From: Lachnospiraceae bacterium
Lineage (GTDB): Bacteria; Bacillota; Clostridia; Lachnospirales; Lachnospiraceae
Reading direction: 5' to 3'
Length of the DNA stretch: 6,334 nt
Assembly (NCBI GenBank): GCA_024694785.1
Contig: JAILJL010000168.1
Span: 1-6,334, forward strand
Shown: positions 5,178 to 6,334 of the stretch, piece by piece
Position numbering within the stretch: position 1 is the first letter of the stretch
Layout of the letters: each line of letters opens with the position of its first letter
Program-made: the position numbers and the translations under genes
Notes under the pieces: generated by a model
What the model was told of the DNA's origin: nothing
What the model saw: the letters and a program-made list of their open reading frames with translations, nothing else
The model's database searches: none

Positions 5178-5705
5178 TCAAGGGCCGGTAATCTTTGACA
5201 GCTCTTCTGCAAATTCATTCTGAAATGCATCCTGCTCTTTTTTCAGAGCTTTTGCATCCATCCGTTCTATCTTCTCTGATCTTATGAACCGAAGTTGATT
5301 AACCGCTTTCTCTGTCTTGATTGCTACCTGCTTATATTCCGGTCCTATCAAAAGGAGCCTCATGGCTTCTTCCGGTCTAAGGTAGCCGCTGGTTATGATG
5401 CCTAAAGTATCGAAAATCGTATCATTTGCAATGGGTCCGATGATAACATCAGCTTCCAATCCGTCTTTTAATCCGCGATTGTCAAAGATATACTTAAACC
5501 ACGCCTCGTCCCGAAGAAAAATATGCTCATCGAGACCACCTTCGTCCAATTCGTATACATTGACAACGGCACCATCTCTTGCCCAGCGATAAGTGAATTC
5601 CTTATCCGGTGTCAGATAGAATCCCCAGCCAAAATCCGCGTTCTTCCTTCCATGGTGAATATCCGGGTGTACTATCTCCCGGTCGCCGGTATGATATAGA
5701 ATCAT
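5178..5705 (-). CDS. DUF3990-family protein, possible ADP-ribosyltransferase fold
   Basis: A 175-residue soluble protein with no signal peptide or membrane segment. It shows what I recall as the DUF3990 pattern: ILYHTG at the start (His5), RKNADFGWGFYLT (20-32), ADVIIGPIAND (85-95) and QVAIKTEKAVNQLRFI (126-141). The YH followed by GxGFYLT resembles the His and Tyr of the H-Y-E class of ADP-ribosyltransferases, so an ADP-ribosylation role is possible; this is inference, and no clear catalytic Glu is identified. The C-terminus (142-171) is charged and helical. Start choice: ATG at 5705, one base after the stop of the regulator gene, with GGATGAAG (5719-5712) six bases upstream, and it gives the family-typical start MILYH. 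ATG at 5717 (MKNKM) would overlap the regulator by 11 bases and is the alternative. Either way the genes are translationally coupled. Confidence 0.78.
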   Translation of the reverse strand: MILYHTGDREIVHPDIHHGRKNADFGWGFYLTPDKEFTYRWARDGAVVNVYELDEGGLDEHIFLRDEAWFKYIFDNRGLKDGLEADVIIGPIANDTIFDTLGIITSGYLRPEEAMRLLLIGPEYKQVAIKTEKAVNQLRFIRSEKIERMDAKALKKEQDAFQNEFAEELSKITGP

Positions 5706-5706
5706 T

Positions 5707-6141
5707 TTATTCTTCATCCAATAACAGATATAACAACCTATAAAGCTCCTTGGCTTCTTTTTCGCTAAGCGGAGAGTTCTTCGATGACAACTTGAGCGGA
5801 ATATCCTTACACTTCTCCTTAAGACTATCTCCCGCATCCGTAATACTTATAACCGTGATCCGTTCATCGTCCTTTGAGCGCTCTCTTTTTACATAGCCCA
5901 TATTCTCCAGCCTTTTAAGAAGCGGGGTCAGAGTTCCTGCATCAAGGTGAAGGATATTTCCGAGCTGGCCTACATTTACGGATTCACGCTCCCATAAGAC
6001 CATCATTACAACATACTGTGTGTATGTAAGCCCCAGAGGCTTAAGATACGGCGTATAATCCCCGACTATCTTCCTACTGCAGGCATATAGCGGAAAACAA
6101 AGCTGATTCTTTAATAGTAATTGTTCATATTTCTGTGCCAT
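5707..6141 (-). CDS. OhrR-type MarR-family peroxide-sensing repressor (copy 2)
   Basis: A 144-residue winged-helix repressor paralogous to the product of 3246-3698; both share KNQLCFPLYA, LTYTQYxVMMVLWE and the DER wing. Cys15, Tyr29 and Tyr40 are again at the exact OhrR positions. The recognition helix LDAGTLTPLLKRLE (66-79) is the canonical OhrR form, unlike LKTNTVTP in copy 1, which implies a different DNA preference. Other cysteines are Cys21 and Cys111. The start is ATG at 6141, because GAGGT lies five bases upstream and the cysteine then falls at residue 15; a GTG at 6153 would overlap that binding site. It is first in an operon with the DUF3990 gene and is preceded by its own consensus promoter and operator. 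No ohr gene is adjacent. Confidence 0.9.
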   Translation of the reverse strand: MAQKYEQLLLKNQLCFPLYACSRKIVGDYTPYLKPLGLTYTQYVVMMVLWERESVNVGQLGNILHLDAGTLTPLLKRLENMGYVKRERSKDDERITVISITDAGDSLKEKCKDIPLKLSSKNSPLSEKEAKELYRLLYLLLDEE

Positions 6142-6145
6142 AGCA

Positions 6146-6150
6146 AACCT
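6146..6150 (-). promoter_or_regulatory. Ribosome binding site that sets the copy 2 regulator start
   Basis: On the minus strand GAGGT lies just before the ATG at 6141. It overlaps an in-frame GTG at 6153, which rules that codon out as the likely start. Confidence 0.6.
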
Positions 6151-6173
6151 CACATAAATATATCTTTTACCAT

Positions 6174-6202
6174 ATTATATTTTGCGCAATATAACTTGTC
6201 AA
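6174..6202 (-). promoter_or_regulatory. Consensus sigma-A promoter of the copy 2 regulator operon
   Basis: On the minus strand a perfect TTGACA (6202-6197), a 17-base spacer and a perfect TATAAT (6179-6174). The predicted start is near 6167, giving a leader of about 26 bases. The layout matches the promoter at 3174-3202, including the bases next to both hexamers. Confidence 0.9.
6175..6194 (-). promoter_or_regulatory. Operator O3, inverted repeat inside the copy 2 promoter
   Basis: On the minus strand, TTATATT and AATATAA are perfect 7-bp inverted arms around the core GCGCAA. It occupies the same place in the promoter as O1 and shares the outer TTATAT/ATATAA but has a different centre. It is the probable autoregulatory site of the copy 2 regulator; binding itself is inferred. 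Confidence 0.7.
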
Positions 6203-6260
6203 GGAAAAGATTCTTCTGTTTTATCTGATGATCTCTACAATTCCATCTTAAAAAAAACAT
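6203..6260. other. AT-rich spacer, no gene seen
   Basis: Between the leftward copy 2 regulator promoter and the rightward promoter at 6261 there is AT-rich DNA with an A-run (6250-6258). I see no open reading frame, hairpin or repeat in it. It may only serve as upstream promoter DNA for both sides. Confidence 0.5.
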
Positions 6261-6289
6261 TTGACATGCCTCGCATAATGTGATAACTT
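6261..6289 (+). promoter_or_regulatory. Rightward promoter at the right edge
   Basis: A perfect TTGACA (6261-6266), a 17-base spacer and TAACTT (6284-6289), preceded by TGA, which gives an extended -10 TGnTAACTT. The -10 hexamer itself is weak. The predicted start is near 6296, immediately before the sequence that resembles a T-box leader. Confidence 0.5.
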
Positions 6290-6295
6290 TTAATG

Positions 6296-6334
6296 AAACC
6301 GTTGACGGAGAGCAAGTAAGCATTACCTCCTTAT
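6296..6334 (+). ncRNA. Possible T-box leader, first bases only, cut by the window edge
   Basis: Right after the predicted transcription start comes GTTGACGGAGAGCAAGTAAG (6301-6320). The GACGGAGA-x-AGTA arrangement resembles the base of T-box Stem I (kink-turn GA motif followed by AGTA) in Clostridia. The specifier loop, T-box sequence and antiterminator would lie beyond the window, so the call rests on about 20 bases. If correct, an aminoacyl-tRNA synthetase or an amino-acid gene follows to the right. Confidence 0.45.

Noticed and set aside
5718..5837. N-terminal extension of the DUF3990 gene into the regulator gene
   Set aside because: These 40 residues are a basic, Arg-rich translation of the regulator gene in another frame and precede the family-typical start MILYH.
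1..6334. CRISPR array, insertion sequence or prophage
   Set aside because: There is no regular repeat-spacer pattern and no transposase, integrase or phage gene. The only direct repeat is the 17-bp operator pair.

Overview
The window looks like a piece of the chromosome of an anaerobic Firmicute, most likely Lachnospiraceae (Butyrivibrio-like). This is inferred from the gene families (reverse rubrerythrin, multidomain flavodiiron protein, OhrR-type MarR proteins), the moderate GC content, the strong GGAGG-type ribosome binding sites and the textbook sigma-A promoters. No database search was possible, so the taxon is an inference. No rRNA, tRNA, CRISPR array, insertion sequence or prophage gene is visible.

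Layout from left to right. The left edge (1-83) holds a leftward promoter and the 5' part of what looks like a TPP riboswitch, whose gene lies outside the window. Next come three leftward genes: a GNAT acetyltransferase (84-560), a reverse rubrerythrin/NADH peroxidase (576-1115) with its own promoter and a possible PerR box, and a 610-residue flavodiiron protein fused to a flavin-reductase domain and a rubredoxin domain (1250-3082). A divergent control region (3083-3245) separates these from a rightward operon of an OhrR-type regulator (3246-3698), a cysteine glutathione peroxidase (3718-4266) and a nitroreductase-fold protein (4283-5104), which ends at a 13-bp-stem terminator (5119-5158). Facing it is a leftward two-gene operon: a second OhrR-type regulator (5707-6141) and a tightly coupled DUF3990-family gene (5178-5705). 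The right edge holds a rightward promoter and the start of a possible T-box leader, again for a gene outside the window.

Taken together this is an oxygen and peroxide defence island. The flavodiiron protein would reduce O2 to water, the rubrerythrin would reduce H2O2, and the peroxidase would reduce organic hydroperoxides. The two OhrR-like repressors both keep Cys15, Tyr29 and Tyr40 of the Bacillus subtilis OhrR peroxide sensor. Each has a perfect TTGACA-N17-TATAAT promoter whose spacer and -10 box are filled by an inverted repeat, as expected for autorepression relieved by peroxide. The two operators share their outer arms and differ in the centre, and the two recognition helices differ as well.

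The least expected element is the DUF3990 gene, a possible ADP-ribosyltransferase-fold protein, under what appears to be peroxide-responsive control.
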